A stretch of 64,000 bases of DNA from Brevibacterium daeguense (GTDB lineage Bacteria; Actinomycetota; Actinomycetes; Actinomycetales; Brevibacteriaceae). The position numbers and the translations under genes were made by a program. The stretch is from assembly GCF_021729135.1 (NCBI RefSeq), contig NZ_JAJTWW010000001.1:186001-250000 (forward strand), written 5' to 3'. Shown here piece by piece: positions 47,776 to 56,228 of the stretch. Below the pieces are notes generated by a model. That model did not search any database. It was given only the letters and a program-made list of their open reading frames with translations, and was not told the origin of the DNA. Every line of letters starts with the position of its first letter. Position 1 is the first letter of the stretch.

Positions 47776-47950
47776 ACTCGACACCTTTGTCCGGAGTAGT
47801 CGTGCATTGTGTTCCACGTTCCGCCCGGCGTCAGCGCCGCACCCAATGGAACTTATCCAATGTTCGATAGGAGTACAACAGAGTGGGACATGGGGGAGGG
47901 GCGCCCGTAGGCGACGGGAGCCCGTACGCGACGGGAGTCACGCCAGCAGA

Positions 47951-47956
47951 TACAGT
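47951..47956 (+). promoter_or_regulatory. -10 element for leaderless acuC
   Basis: TACAGT lies exactly six bases before the ATG at 47963. Confidence 0.5.
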
Positions 47957-47962
47957 GGTGGG

Positions 47963-49165
47963 ATGAGCAGGCGTGAGACGGACGTTTTCGTTGTCTGGGA
48001 CGAGTCCTTCACCGAATACAACTTCGGTCCGAACCATCCGATGAACCCGTTGCGCCTGGACCTGACCGCCAAGCTCGCATCGGATTTCGGACTCTTCGAT
48101 CACCCTCGCGTGCAGATCGGAGAAGCTCCCCGCGTCGACGAGGACGAGCTGGCTGTCCTCCACAAGCCCGAGTTCATCGCGGCGGTGAAGGCCGCCGAAT
48201 CGACCGAGGAGCTCGACGAGAAGACCGTCAGCACCTACGGCGTCGGCACCGAGGACGTGCCGCGGTTCGAGAAGATCCACGAGGCCTCCGGCCGCATCTT
48301 CCAGGGAAGTGTCGAAGCGGCGCGCGCGATCAGCAGCAAGAGGTTCGAGCGCGCCGTCAATTTCTGCGGTGGAATGCACCATGCGATGCCGGGCCGCGCC
48401 TCGGGGTTCTGCGTCTACAACGATGTCGCCGGAGCGATCAGGCATTTCCTCGACAACGGCTATGAGCGGGTGGTCTACATCGACCTCGACGCCCACCACG
48501 GTGACGGCACCGAGAACTTCTTCTGGGACGACCCCCGGGTCCTGACGATCTCGATCCACGAGAACGGGCGATTCCTGTTCCCCGGCACCGGCTTCGCCAA
48601 TGACATCGGCGGCATGTCGGCTGCCGCGTCCGCGATCAACATCGCACTGCCGCCGCGCGCCGGCGACCCGGAATGGCTGCGCGCCATCGACGCCGTCGTC
48701 CCACCCGTGCTGCGCGAGTTCGGACCGCAGGTCATCGTCTCCCAGCACGGCTGCGACGGACACCGCCTCGACCCTCTCACCCACCTGCGCCTCAGCGTGG
48801 ATGCGATGCGGGTGGCAGCCGAATGGGTCCGCGACCTGGCCGACGAGTTCGCCGAGGGGCGCTGGCTGGCGACCGGCGGCGGAGGATACGCCCTCGTCGA
48901 TGTGGTGCCGCGCGCCTGGGTGAACCTGGTCGCGATCGCCGCAGGAGCCGACATCGCTCCCGGTGCCGAGGTGCCGGAGCGCTGGCGCGACTACGTCCAG
49001 GCGAAGGCCGGCCTGACGGCGCCCATGCTGATGACCGACGGCCACGACGGAACCTTCGACTCCTGGAAGAACGGATTCGACCCGGAGTCCGACCTGGACC
49101 GGACGGTGATGGCCACCCGGAAGAACATCTTCCCCTTCTACGGGCTCGACGCCTACTACGACTGA
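47963..49165 (+). CDS. acuC: AcuC-type deacetylase (histone deacetylase superfamily)
   Basis: A 400-residue class I HDAC-like zinc hydrolase. Zinc ligands occur in YIDLDAHHGDGT and SQHGCDGHRLDPLT, the catalytic His pair is in GGMHHAM, and the transition-state Tyr lies in TGGGGYAL. AcuC removes acetyl groups from acetyl-CoA synthetase and other proteins in Bacillus; no acs or acuAB gene is near, so the target is unproven. The start is probably leaderless. It is divergent from the orphan TRAP lipoprotein. Confidence 0.9.
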   Translation: MSRRETDVFVVWDESFTEYNFGPNHPMNPLRLDLTAKLASDFGLFDHPRVQIGEAPRVDEDELAVLHKPEFIAAVKAAESTEELDEKTVSTYGVGTEDVPRFEKIHEASGRIFQGSVEAARAISSKRFERAVNFCGGMHHAMPGRASGFCVYNDVAGAIRHFLDNGYERVVYIDLDAHHGDGTENFFWDDPRVLTISIHENGRFLFPGTGFANDIGGMSAAASAINIALPPRAGDPEWLRAIDAVVPPVLREFGPQVIVSQHGCDGHRLDPLTHLRLSVDAMRVAAEWVRDLADEFAEGRWLATGGGGYALVDVVPRAWVNLVAIAAGADIAPGAEVPERWRDYVQAKAGLTAPMLMTDGHDGTFDSWKNGFDPESDLDRTVMATRKNIFPFYGLDAYYD

Positions 49166-49246
49166 GGACGGTCCCCTGGCAACTGCGTTGGGAGCGCCGG
49201 CCCGCGAGACCTTCCTCACGCCCCCGCCCACCAGGTGTCCCAGTTT

Positions 49247-49274
49247 TTGGGATCTCGGCGGAAAGAGATAGAAT
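49247..49274 (+). promoter_or_regulatory. Promoter of the bS22 gene
   Basis: TTGGGA (49247-49252), 16 bases, then TAGAAT (49269-49274), the best sigma-70-like pair in the window. The -35 overlaps an inverted repeat TCCCA...TGGGA (49238-49252). The leader to the ATG is about 58 bases. Confidence 0.6.
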
Positions 49275-49339
49275 CGAGCGGTTAGTTCAGTCGGCGGGCA
49301 CTCCGTGTTCACCGAGATTTCGACTCCGTGAGGATGCAC

Positions 49340-49438
49340 ATGGGTTCAGTCATCAAGAAGCGCCGCAAGCGTATGGCCAAGAAGAAGCACCGCAAGCTGC
49401 TTCGCAAGACCCGCCATCAGCGCCGCAACAAGAAGTAG
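49340..49438 (+). CDS. Ribosomal protein bS22 (AURKAIP1/COX24 type), 32 aa
   Basis: A 32-residue, extremely basic protein reading [12 protein letters not shown] and continuing with [12 protein letters not shown]. It is nearly identical to the small subunit protein bS22 found in mycobacterial ribosomes and to the COX24/AURKAIP1 domain. It is easily missed because of its size. An ATG two codons upstream (49334) is possible, but relatives start at MGSV. It has its own promoter and a good terminator, as expected for a separately and strongly expressed ribosomal gene. Confidence 0.93.
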   Translation: MGSVIKKRRKRMAKKKHRKLLRKTRHQRRNKK

Positions 49439-49458
49439 GGCGCTTCACGGCTTCGGAC

Positions 49459-49483
49459 CCCCGCCGGATGGCCGGCGGGGTTT
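49459..49483 (+). terminator. Rho-independent terminator of the bS22 gene
   Basis: A nine-base GC stem (CCCCGCCGG / CCGGCGGGG) with a four-base loop is followed by TTT. It begins 20 bases after the stop. Confidence 0.8.
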
Positions 49484-49512
49484 CGTCTGCGCTCGAGCAT
49501 GACTCGCCGAAC

Positions 49513-49770
49513 ATGACTGTCGAACTGACGTTTCTCACCCGCTCCGACTGCCACCTGTGCGCTCAGGCGCGGGAGGACGTCGCAGCCGCTGTCGGTGAGA
49601 GGGATGTCGTCATCGCGGAGATCGACATCGATGCGGACGAAGAACTCCGCGACAAATATGATTGGGATGTGCCGGTGGTGCTGCTGAACGGCAGGCAGCA
49701 CAGTTTTCACCGCGTCGATCGTGGGCGGCTCGCCCAGGCGCTCGACGCGCTGCTGGCGCGTCGCACGTGA
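49513..49770 (+). CDS. Glutaredoxin-like (DUF836) protein
   Basis: An 85-residue thioredoxin-fold protein with the redox motif CHLC at residues 13-16, in FLTRSDCHLCAQA, and the cis-Pro stretch WDVPVVLLNG. It belongs to the short glutaredoxin-like family that lies upstream of hemA in many actinomycetes (compare Rv0508). The electron donor and target are unknown. No clear ribosome site precedes ATG 49513. It is followed by rex after a 36-base gap. Confidence 0.82.
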   Translation: MTVELTFLTRSDCHLCAQAREDVAAAVGERDVVIAEIDIDADEELRDKYDWDVPVVLLNGRQHSFHRVDRGRLAQALDALLARRT

Positions 49771-49806
49771 CCGGCGGCGGAAGGCCGCGGAACAGGAGTG
49801 ACAACG

Positions 49807-50490
49807 GTGGTTGAGACCGTGTCCGGTCCGGACCTGTCGGCCGCCCTGCCCGCACGCTCCGTCCCCGCACCCGTCGTGGCGCGCCTGCCCGGATACCTCC
49901 AGGCTCTCGAATCCCTCCGTGCCGGCGGACGCTCGACCGTCTCCAGCGAGGAGCTCGCAGGGATGTGCGCAGTGGGCTCGGCGATCCTCAGACGCGACCT
50001 CAGCCACCTGTCCGCGGCCGGCCGGCGCGGAGTCGGCTACGACTGTGCAGGGCTGGCGGCCAACATCCGGTCGTTCCTGGGCCTGGACCGCGTGCGCCGC
50101 ATCGGCATCATCGGCGCGGGCCGGCTCGGTTCCGCGCTGGCCGACTACGCCGGAATCGCCGCCAGCGGCTTCGCCCTGGCCGGCGTCTTCGACACCAGCC
50201 CGCGCGTGGTCGGCACCTCGGTCGGCGGTCTCACCGTCTCTCCGATGGGCGACTTCGCCGAGCGCAGCGCCGAGGCGGGGATCGAGCTCGCAGTGATCGC
50301 AGTCCCGGCCCCCGCAGCTCAATCCGCCGCCGATGCGGCCGTCGCCGCCGGCATTCGCGGCATCCTCAACTTCGCCCCCGTAGTACTCACCGTTCCCCCC
50401 GCAGTCCACGTCCGTCACGTGGATCTCGCAACTGAATTACAGGTCCTGGCCCATTACACGGCCGCCGAAGCAAGGGAGCAGCAGCAGTGA
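49807..50490 (+). CDS. rex: Redox-sensing transcriptional repressor Rex
   Basis: A 227-residue NADH/NAD+-responsive repressor. An N-terminal winged helix (VVARLPGYLQALESLRAGG, then VSSEELAGMCAVGSAILRRDLS) is followed by a Rossmann fold with IGIIGAGRLGSALADY and the swapped C-terminal helix ending ATELQVLAHY. I chose GTG 49807, with AGGAG eight bases upstream, rather than GTG 49798, which overlaps that site. Rex next to hemA is conserved in actinomycetes and ties haem and respiratory genes to redox state. I saw no convincing Rex operator in the gap before it. Confidence 0.9.
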   Translation: MVETVSGPDLSAALPARSVPAPVVARLPGYLQALESLRAGGRSTVSSEELAGMCAVGSAILRRDLSHLSAAGRRGVGYDCAGLAANIRSFLGLDRVRRIGIIGAGRLGSALADYAGIAASGFALAGVFDTSPRVVGTSVGGLTVSPMGDFAERSAEAGIELAVIAVPAPAAQSAADAAVAAGIRGILNFAPVVLTVPPAVHVRHVDLATELQVLAHYTAAEAREQQQ

Positions 50491-52988
50491 CACTCCTCGT
50501 CCTGGGAATCTCGCACCGGTCAGCGCCGATCTCCGTCCTCGACGTCCTCTCGCTCGACAGCGCGGGCATCGAGACGCTGGTCAACGGCGCGCTGGAGGGG
50601 GAGTACGTCTCAGGCATCACCGTGCTCTCGACCTGCAACCGCCTCGAAGTCGTCGCCGACGTCTCCGCCTTCCACGGTGGCCTCGCCGACATCGGCTCGG
50701 CGCTGGTCGATGCCGTCGGCATCGAATGGAACATCCTCGCGCAGCACCTCTACGTGCACTTCGAGACGAAGGCCATGGAGCATCTGCTCAATCTGGCCAC
50801 GGGGCTGGACTCGATGGCACTCGGCGAGTCACAGATCCTCGGGCAGCTTCGACAGGCATTCATCGCCTCTCAGGAGGAGAACCGCCTGACCGGCGACCTG
50901 TCGCACGCCATCCAGCAGGCGCTGCGCGTCGGCAAGCGGGCGCACTCCGAGACCGCGCTCGACAATGTCTCCCAGTCGCTGCTCGACACCGCGCTCGATT
51001 CCGCTGTCGCCCACATCGGCCCGCTCGATCAGGCGAAGGCACTGGTCGTCGGTGCGGGTGCGATGTCCGGGCTCACGGTTGCCACGCTGCAGCGGGTGGG
51101 GGTGGCCAGGATCACCGTCATCAACCGCACCCTGGAGAAGGCCGAGCGGCTGGTGGCCCCGGTCGGCGGGCGCGCGGTCGCGTTCGACGACGAGGCGCTC
51201 GTGCACGAGATCGCCGACGCGGACCTCATCATCTCGGTGACCGGAGCCCGCGGAGTCGTCCTCGGCCGCGATGAGATCGTCGCCGGCATGCAGCATGATT
51301 TCGACTCGCAGCCGCGGAAGTTCCTCGTCGACCTCGCGTTGCCCCACGACATCGCTCCCGACGTCGAGGAGCTGCCGTTCGTCCAGCTCATCGGCCTCGA
51401 AGACCTGTCGACGAAGTTCGCCGAGGCGGATCACCACAGCGATTCGAGCGTCATCTCGGTCATCTCCGAGGTCCGCTCGATCATCAAGTCGGAGATGAAG
51501 ACCCTGACCGCCGGGAAGAAGGCGCGCAGCATCGCGCCGACGGTGACGGCGCTGCGGGCGCAGGCCGAGGAGACCGTCGCGCTGGAGTTCGAGCGGCTGG
51601 AGAAGAAGCTCGCCGGCAAGGTCGACGACAAGGCGCTCAGCGAGGTCCGCAAGTCGATGGCCCGAGCGGTCGACAAGATCATCCACACGCCCACCGTCCG
51701 GGTCAAGGAGCTCTCCGCCTCGGACACCGGTGTCGACTACGCCGCCGCACTCACCACCCTCTTCAACCTGTCATCGGCGCAGTCGCCGACCGCCGCGGCC
51801 ATCGACCGCACGAAGATCGCGGTCACCGCACCCGGCGCCAACCAGGTGCAGGCCAGCGACAACCATCACGTCGCGGCGGACGGGCTCAAGCCCGTCGCCG
51901 ACCACACTCTCGACGTCGTCGAGCCGGAGCGCTTCACCGGCAGGGAGATCAGGCTGGGCACCCGTCGGTCCCAGCTGGCACGCTCCCAGTCGACGGCGAT
52001 CGCCCAGCAGATCGCGGCGCAGACCGGCTGGCGGGTCAAGATCGTCGAAGTGGTCACCGAAGGCGACGTCAACATGACACCGCTGGCGCAGATGGGCGGC
52101 ACCGGGGTGTTCGTCTCCGCCGTGCGCACTGCGCTGCTGACCGGCAAGATCGACGTCGCCGTCCACTCGCTCAAGGATCTGCCCACCGCTCCCGCCGCCG
52201 GCATCGCGTTGGCCGCCATCCCGCCCCGGGTGGACCCCTCGGACGTTCTCATCGCCCGTGACGGTCTGACTCTGGCGGACCTGCCTGCCGGCTCCGTCGT
52301 CGGCACCGGCTCACCTCGCCGCGCCGCCCAGCTGCGCGCTGTCCGGCCCGATATCGAGGTGACCGGAGTGCGCGGCAACGTCGGCACCCGCATCAGCCAC
52401 GTCTACGAGGGCCGGCTCGACGCTGTGGTGCTCGCCGCCGCCGGCGTCCGCCGCCTCGGCCGGCTGGCCGAGGTCACCGATGTGCTCGAACCGCCGCGCA
52501 TGCTCCCGGCTCCCGGCCAGGGCGCGCTGGCCGTCGAGACGCGCTCTGCCGCCGCCCAGCTCAGCGAGCTCGACAGCGAACTGCGCCGAGCCCTCGAAGC
52601 CATTCACGACGAGACCACCGCGCTGGCAGTCATGTGCGAGCGCTCCGTGCTGTCCCGCTCCGAGGCCGGCTGCTCGGCGCCCATCGGCGCGCTGGCCGAG
52701 GTCGAGGGGCAGACGCTCACCGTCACCGGTGTGATGGCCGACGACGACGGTCGGCTGACCCGAGTGACCCGCCGTCGCAGGCTGCCCGCCTCCACCGAGG
52801 CGTCCCGCGAGGAGGTGCGCCACTCGGCCCTCGAGCTCGGCGCGGAGGCGGCCGACGAGATGCTCGCCGCGCTCGGCATCACCATCGGCGGGAACGCCGA
52901 GGCGAACGCCCCCGAATCCCAGCTCGATCCGCGCCGGGCGCTGGGTCCGGTGCAGGCGAAGGAGGTCGACGGCAGTGGTCGACGATGA
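50487..52988 (+). CDS. hemAC: Fused glutamyl-tRNA reductase / hydroxymethylbilane synthase
   Basis: An 833-residue protein joining two haem enzymes that are usually separate. Residues 1 to about 430 are HemA: LGISHRSAPISVLD, STCNRLE with the catalytic Cys50, GESQILGQLRQAF, NAD(P) fold VVGAGAMSGL and a C-terminal dimer helix. A polar linker follows (about 430-488). From about 490 it is HemC: LGTRRSQLARSQ, GGTGVFV, AVHSLKDLPT, GTGSPRRAAQLRA and EAGCSAPIGALA with the dipyrromethane Cys near 729. The reading frame is open throughout. The GTG start overlaps rex; the 3' end overlaps the next gene by 14 bases. Confidence 0.93.
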   Translation: MTLLVLGISHRSAPISVLDVLSLDSAGIETLVNGALEGEYVSGITVLSTCNRLEVVADVSAFHGGLADIGSALVDAVGIEWNILAQHLYVHFETKAMEHLLNLATGLDSMALGESQILGQLRQAFIASQEENRLTGDLSHAIQQALRVGKRAHSETALDNVSQSLLDTALDSAVAHIGPLDQAKALVVGAGAMSGLTVATLQRVGVARITVINRTLEKAERLVAPVGGRAVAFDDEALVHEIADADLIISVTGARGVVLGRDEIVAGMQHDFDSQPRKFLVDLALPHDIAPDVEELPFVQLIGLEDLSTKFAEADHHSDSSVISVISEVRSIIKSEMKTLTAGKKARSIAPTVTALRAQAEETVALEFERLEKKLAGKVDDKALSEVRKSMARAVDKIIHTPTVRVKELSASDTGVDYAAALTTLFNLSSAQSPTAAAIDRTKIAVTAPGANQVQASDNHHVAADGLKPVADHTLDVVEPERFTGREIRLGTRRSQLARSQSTAIAQQIAAQTGWRVKIVEVVTEGDVNMTPLAQMGGTGVFVSAVRTALLTGKIDVAVHSLKDLPTAPAAGIALAAIPPRVDPSDVLIARDGLTLADLPAGSVVGTGSPRRAAQLRAVRPDIEVTGVRGNVGTRISHVYEGRLDAVVLAAAGVRRLGRLAEVTDVLEPPRMLPAPGQGALAVETRSAAAQLSELDSELRRALEAIHDETTALAVMCERSVLSRSEAGCSAPIGALAEVEGQTLTVTGVMADDDGRLTRVTRRRRLPASTEASREEVRHSALELGAEAADEMLAALGITIGGNAEANAPESQLDPRRALGPVQAKEVDGSGRR

Positions 52989-54639
52989 ACAGCTGCGGGC
53001 CGCGGTGAACCCGTCCGGTCCGCGTGGGGAGACCGCTGCCGGAGCGCTGCGCCGCACCCAGCTGGTGCCTCAGCGCCCCATGGTGTATTTCCTGGGCGCC
53101 GGTCCGGGTGACCCCGGACTCATGACCTACCGGGGCTCGGAGCTGCTCGAGCGCGCCTCGCTGGTCGTCAGCGACACCCGCGTGCACGATGACATCCTGG
53201 AAGCCTACGTGCGCGCCTCGGTGCCCCGGATCGACTCCGCGGAACTCGGCCAGGCCGCCTCGACCCGCGGCCGGAAGCTCGCCGAGCTCGCACGGGAGCA
53301 CGGAGTCGTCGTGCGGCTGGTGCCGCACGACGGCGTCCTGTTCTCGACGACCACGGACGAGGCGGCCGCCTGCCGCCGCCATGACGTGGACTTCGAGATC
53401 GTGCCGGGAGTGGGGCAGAGCTCCTCGATGTCCGCCTACACCGGAACCCCGGTGACCACCAATCGGGTGCGCTCGGTCCGGTTCATCGAGGCCGGCCCGC
53501 AGACCCACGTCGACGTCTCCAAGCACCGCAATACCGGACACGTCATCAGCGGCTCCGTCGAGGAGATCGTCACCGCTCTCGAATCGCTCCTGGCCGACGG
53601 CTGGGACGGGGACACCCCGGTGCTCATGGCCAACGAGGTCTCGACGGTGCACCAGGTGACGATCGAGGCGACCATGGCGACCGCCGTCGGCAAGCTGCTC
53701 GCCGAGGCCTCGCCCGGCGACCATGTGATGATGCTCATGGGCCAGGGGATCGAGAAGCGCGCGGACCTGTCGTGGTTCGAATCGAAGCCGCTGTTCGGCT
53801 GGCGGGTGCTGATCCCGCGCACCCGGGAACAGGGCGCCTCGACGGCAGACCTGCTCACCGAGTACGGCGCCGAGGGGACGATCGTCCCGACGATCGCGAT
53901 CCAGCCGCCGCGCACGCCGAACCAGATGGAGAAGGCGATCAAGGCCCTGGTCACCGGCGACTACCAGTGGGTGGGCTTCACCTCGGTCAACGCCGTGCGC
54001 GCGGTTCGGATGTGGCTGTCCGACCTCGGCCTGGACGCGCGCAGCCTGGCCGGAGTGAAGGTCGCCGCCGTCGGCGGTCCCACCGCCGAGGTGCTGCAGG
54101 ACTGGGGAGTCAACCCGGACCTGGTGCCCAGCGGGGAATGGTCGGCGCGCGGATTGCTCGCCGACTGGCCGGACTTCGATGACTCGCTCGATCCGATCAA
54201 CCGCGTGCTCCTGCCGCGGGCGGACATCGCCACCGAGGTGCTCGTCAGCGGCCTGCTGGAGCGAGGCTGGGAGGTCGACGACGTCACCGCTTACCGCACG
54301 GTGCGTGCCGCGCCCCCGCCGGCCCCGATCCGCGAGAGCATCAAGCGCGGCGACTTCGATGCGGTCCTCTTCACCTCATCCTCGACCGTGCGCAACCTCG
54401 TCGGCATCGCCGGCAAGCCGCATCCGACCACCGTGGTGGCCTGCATCGGCCCCGCGACCGCGCAGACCGCGGAGAGCCTCGGTCTGACCGTCGACGTCGT
54501 GGCCGATGAGGCGCATATGGGATCCCTCGTCTCCGGTCTGGTCGAATTCGCCCGCGCGCGCCGCGACGAGGACCTGGCCGAAGGCCGCACCCCCCTCAGG
54601 CCGTCGCAACGGCGGCGGACTGCCCGAAAGAAGAAGTGA
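52975..54639 (+). CDS. hemD: CobA-like / uroporphyrinogen-III synthase fusion
   Basis: A 554-residue two-domain protein (compare Rv0511). Residues about 35-265 have the SUMT/CobA fold, starting VYFLGAGPGDPGLMTYRG, but the usual GGDPF-type substrate/SAM loop is replaced by PHDGVLFSTTTDE, so methyltransferase activity is doubtful. Residues about 275-530 are HemD, which closes and inverts ring D to give uroporphyrinogen III (WRVLIPRTREQGASTADLL, FTSVNAVRAV, FTSSSTVRNLVG). GTG 52975 lies inside the hemAC 3' end; hemB follows at once. Confidence 0.9.
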   Translation: MVDDEQLRAAVNPSGPRGETAAGALRRTQLVPQRPMVYFLGAGPGDPGLMTYRGSELLERASLVVSDTRVHDDILEAYVRASVPRIDSAELGQAASTRGRKLAELAREHGVVVRLVPHDGVLFSTTTDEAAACRRHDVDFEIVPGVGQSSSMSAYTGTPVTTNRVRSVRFIEAGPQTHVDVSKHRNTGHVISGSVEEIVTALESLLADGWDGDTPVLMANEVSTVHQVTIEATMATAVGKLLAEASPGDHVMMLMGQGIEKRADLSWFESKPLFGWRVLIPRTREQGASTADLLTEYGAEGTIVPTIAIQPPRTPNQMEKAIKALVTGDYQWVGFTSVNAVRAVRMWLSDLGLDARSLAGVKVAAVGGPTAEVLQDWGVNPDLVPSGEWSARGLLADWPDFDDSLDPINRVLLPRADIATEVLVSGLLERGWEVDDVTAYRTVRAAPPPAPIRESIKRGDFDAVLFTSSSTVRNLVGIAGKPHPTTVVACIGPATAQTAESLGLTVDVVADEAHMGSLVSGLVEFARARRDEDLAEGRTPLRPSQRRRTARKKK

Positions 54640-55638
54640 ATGAGTGACTACTCACTGGCCCCCGGTTCCATCCGTCCGCGCCGCCTGCGCAGCAGCCCTG
54701 CGATCCGGCGCCTCGTCAGCGAGCACCGTCTCCACGCCGCCGACCTCGTCCTCCCGATGTTCGTCAAGGAGACGCTGACCGAACCCTCCGAGCTGCAGGG
54801 CATGCCCGGCGTATTCCAGCACACCCTCGACTCGCTGGTGACTGCCGCCCGCGAAGCCGCCGACGCCGGAGTCGGCGGGCTCATGCTGTTCGGCATCCCC
54901 GCCGTCCGCGACGAGATCGGGTCGCAGGCGTGGGCCCCGGACGGGATCCTCAACCGTGCGATCACCGCAGTCAGCGAGGCGGTGGGGGACCGAACGGTCG
55001 TCATGGCCGATCTGTGCCTGGACGAGTTCACCTCTCACGGCCACTGCGGCGTGCTGGCCGCCGACGGCAGCGTCGACAACGACGCCACCCTGAACCGTTA
55101 TGCGGAGATGGCAGTTGCGCAGGCCCGCGCCGGTGCCGCCGTGCTGGGACTGTCCGGGATGATGGATGGGCAGGTCGCCGCCGTCCGGCACGCGCTGGAC
55201 ACCGCCGGTTTCACCGACGTGATCGTGCTCGGCTACACCGCCAAGTACTCGTCCGCCTTCTACGGGCCCTTCCGCGAGGCCGTGGAATCACAGCTGCAGG
55301 GGGACCGCAGGACCTACCAGCAGGACCCGGCCAACGGCCGCGAGGCGATGCGCGAGCTCGAGCTCGACCTCGCCGAAGGCGCCGACATCGTCATGGTCAA
55401 GCCCGGACTGCCCTATCTCGACGTGCTCGCGGAGGTCGCCCAGGCCAGCCCCGTGCCGGTGTGGAGCTATCAGATCTCCGGCGAGTACGCGATGGTCGAG
55501 TTCGCTGCCCGGGCCGGAGCGATCGACCGGATGCCCGCGATCCTGGAGACCCTGGTGGCGTTAAAGCGCGCCGGCGCCGACGCGATTCTGACGTATTGGG
55601 CCACTGAGGTCGCGAGCGTCCTGGAGCGCAGGCGATGA
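54640..55638 (+). CDS. hemB: Porphobilinogen synthase
   Basis: A 332-residue ALA dehydratase condensing two 5-aminolevulinates. Signatures are VLPMFVKE near the start, [14 protein letters not shown] at the metal region, [14 protein letters not shown] with the first active-site Lys, and [10 protein letters not shown] with the Schiff-base Lys. The ATG directly follows the previous stop. Its TGA overlaps the marR ATG. The start was chosen because [17 protein letters not shown] matches family N-termini. Confidence 0.96.
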   Translation: MSDYSLAPGSIRPRRLRSSPAIRRLVSEHRLHAADLVLPMFVKETLTEPSELQGMPGVFQHTLDSLVTAAREAADAGVGGLMLFGIPAVRDEIGSQAWAPDGILNRAITAVSEAVGDRTVVMADLCLDEFTSHGHCGVLAADGSVDNDATLNRYAEMAVAQARAGAAVLGLSGMMDGQVAAVRHALDTAGFTDVIVLGYTAKYSSAFYGPFREAVESQLQGDRRTYQQDPANGREAMRELELDLAEGADIVMVKPGLPYLDVLAEVAQASPVPVWSYQISGEYAMVEFAARAGAIDRMPAILETLVALKRAGADAILTYWATEVASVLERRR

Positions 55639-56204
55639 GCGACCCCACCTCCGGTGTCTTCGCCGGCACCGCCGAAGTCGGCACAGCCGAAACCGGCACC
55701 GCCGAAGTCGGCACAGCCGAAGGCGAAGCGACCGGACCCGCCCGTGCCGAGCCGCGCTGGCTGACGGCCAATCAGCAACTGGCCTGGCGGAACCTGCTGG
55801 AAGGCCACGAACTCCTCATGAGCCAGCTCGACAAGGAGCTGCGGGCCGCGCACGGCATCGGGATGCCGGAGTACGAGCTGCTGGTCCGGCTGTCCGAGCA
55901 GCCGGACCACGCGATGCGGATGGCCCAGCTCGCCGACGAGGTGGGGATGTCCCGGTCGCGGCTGACGCACATCGTGGCGCGGATGGAGAGCCGGGGGCTG
56001 CTCAGCCGCGCCGCGATCGCCGAGGACGGTCGTGGAGTCGTCTGCCGGATGACCGAAGGCGGCTGGCAGCTGCTGCAGACCGCCGCGCCGACCCACGTCG
56101 AGGGGGTCCGCGACCACCTCATCGACTTGTTGAATGAGGACGAAGTCGAGACGATGAAGAACATCTTCCTCAAGGTCAACGCCCACATGCGTGAGCTGCG
56201 CTGA
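55635..56204 (+). CDS. MarR family transcriptional regulator in the hem operon
   Basis: A 189-residue regulator with a winged helix-turn-helix ([21 protein letters not shown]) and the beta-wing [11 protein letters not shown]. The first 40 residues are an added tail of [14 protein letters not shown] repeats. It sits between hemB and hemL with an ATGA overlap, so it is made with the haem enzymes and may sense haem or a precursor, or regulate something remote. There is no divergent neighbour to suggest a target. Confidence 0.83.
   Translation: MSDPTSGVFAGTAEVGTAETGTAEVGTAEGEATGPARAEPRWLTANQQLAWRNLLEGHELLMSQLDKELRAAHGIGMPEYELLVRLSEQPDHAMRMAQLADEVGMSRSRLTHIVARMESRGLLSRAAIAEDGRGVVCRMTEGGWQLLQTAAPTHVEGVRDHLIDLLNEDEVETMKNIFLKVNAHMRELR
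55663..55722 (+). repeat. 30-bp tandem duplication in the marR 5' end
   Basis: Two 30-bp units (55663-55692 and 55693-55722) encode the [14 protein letters not shown] tail of the MarR protein. They are nearly identical and in frame. Confidence 0.8.
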
Positions 56205-56228
56205 GCGATCGGCGCAAGAAGGAGCGAC

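Noticed and set aside
49771-49806. Search for a Rex operator before rex
   Set aside because: No TTGTGAA-N4-TTCACAA-like sequence is seen; the CACGTGACC stretch just upstream is too weak.
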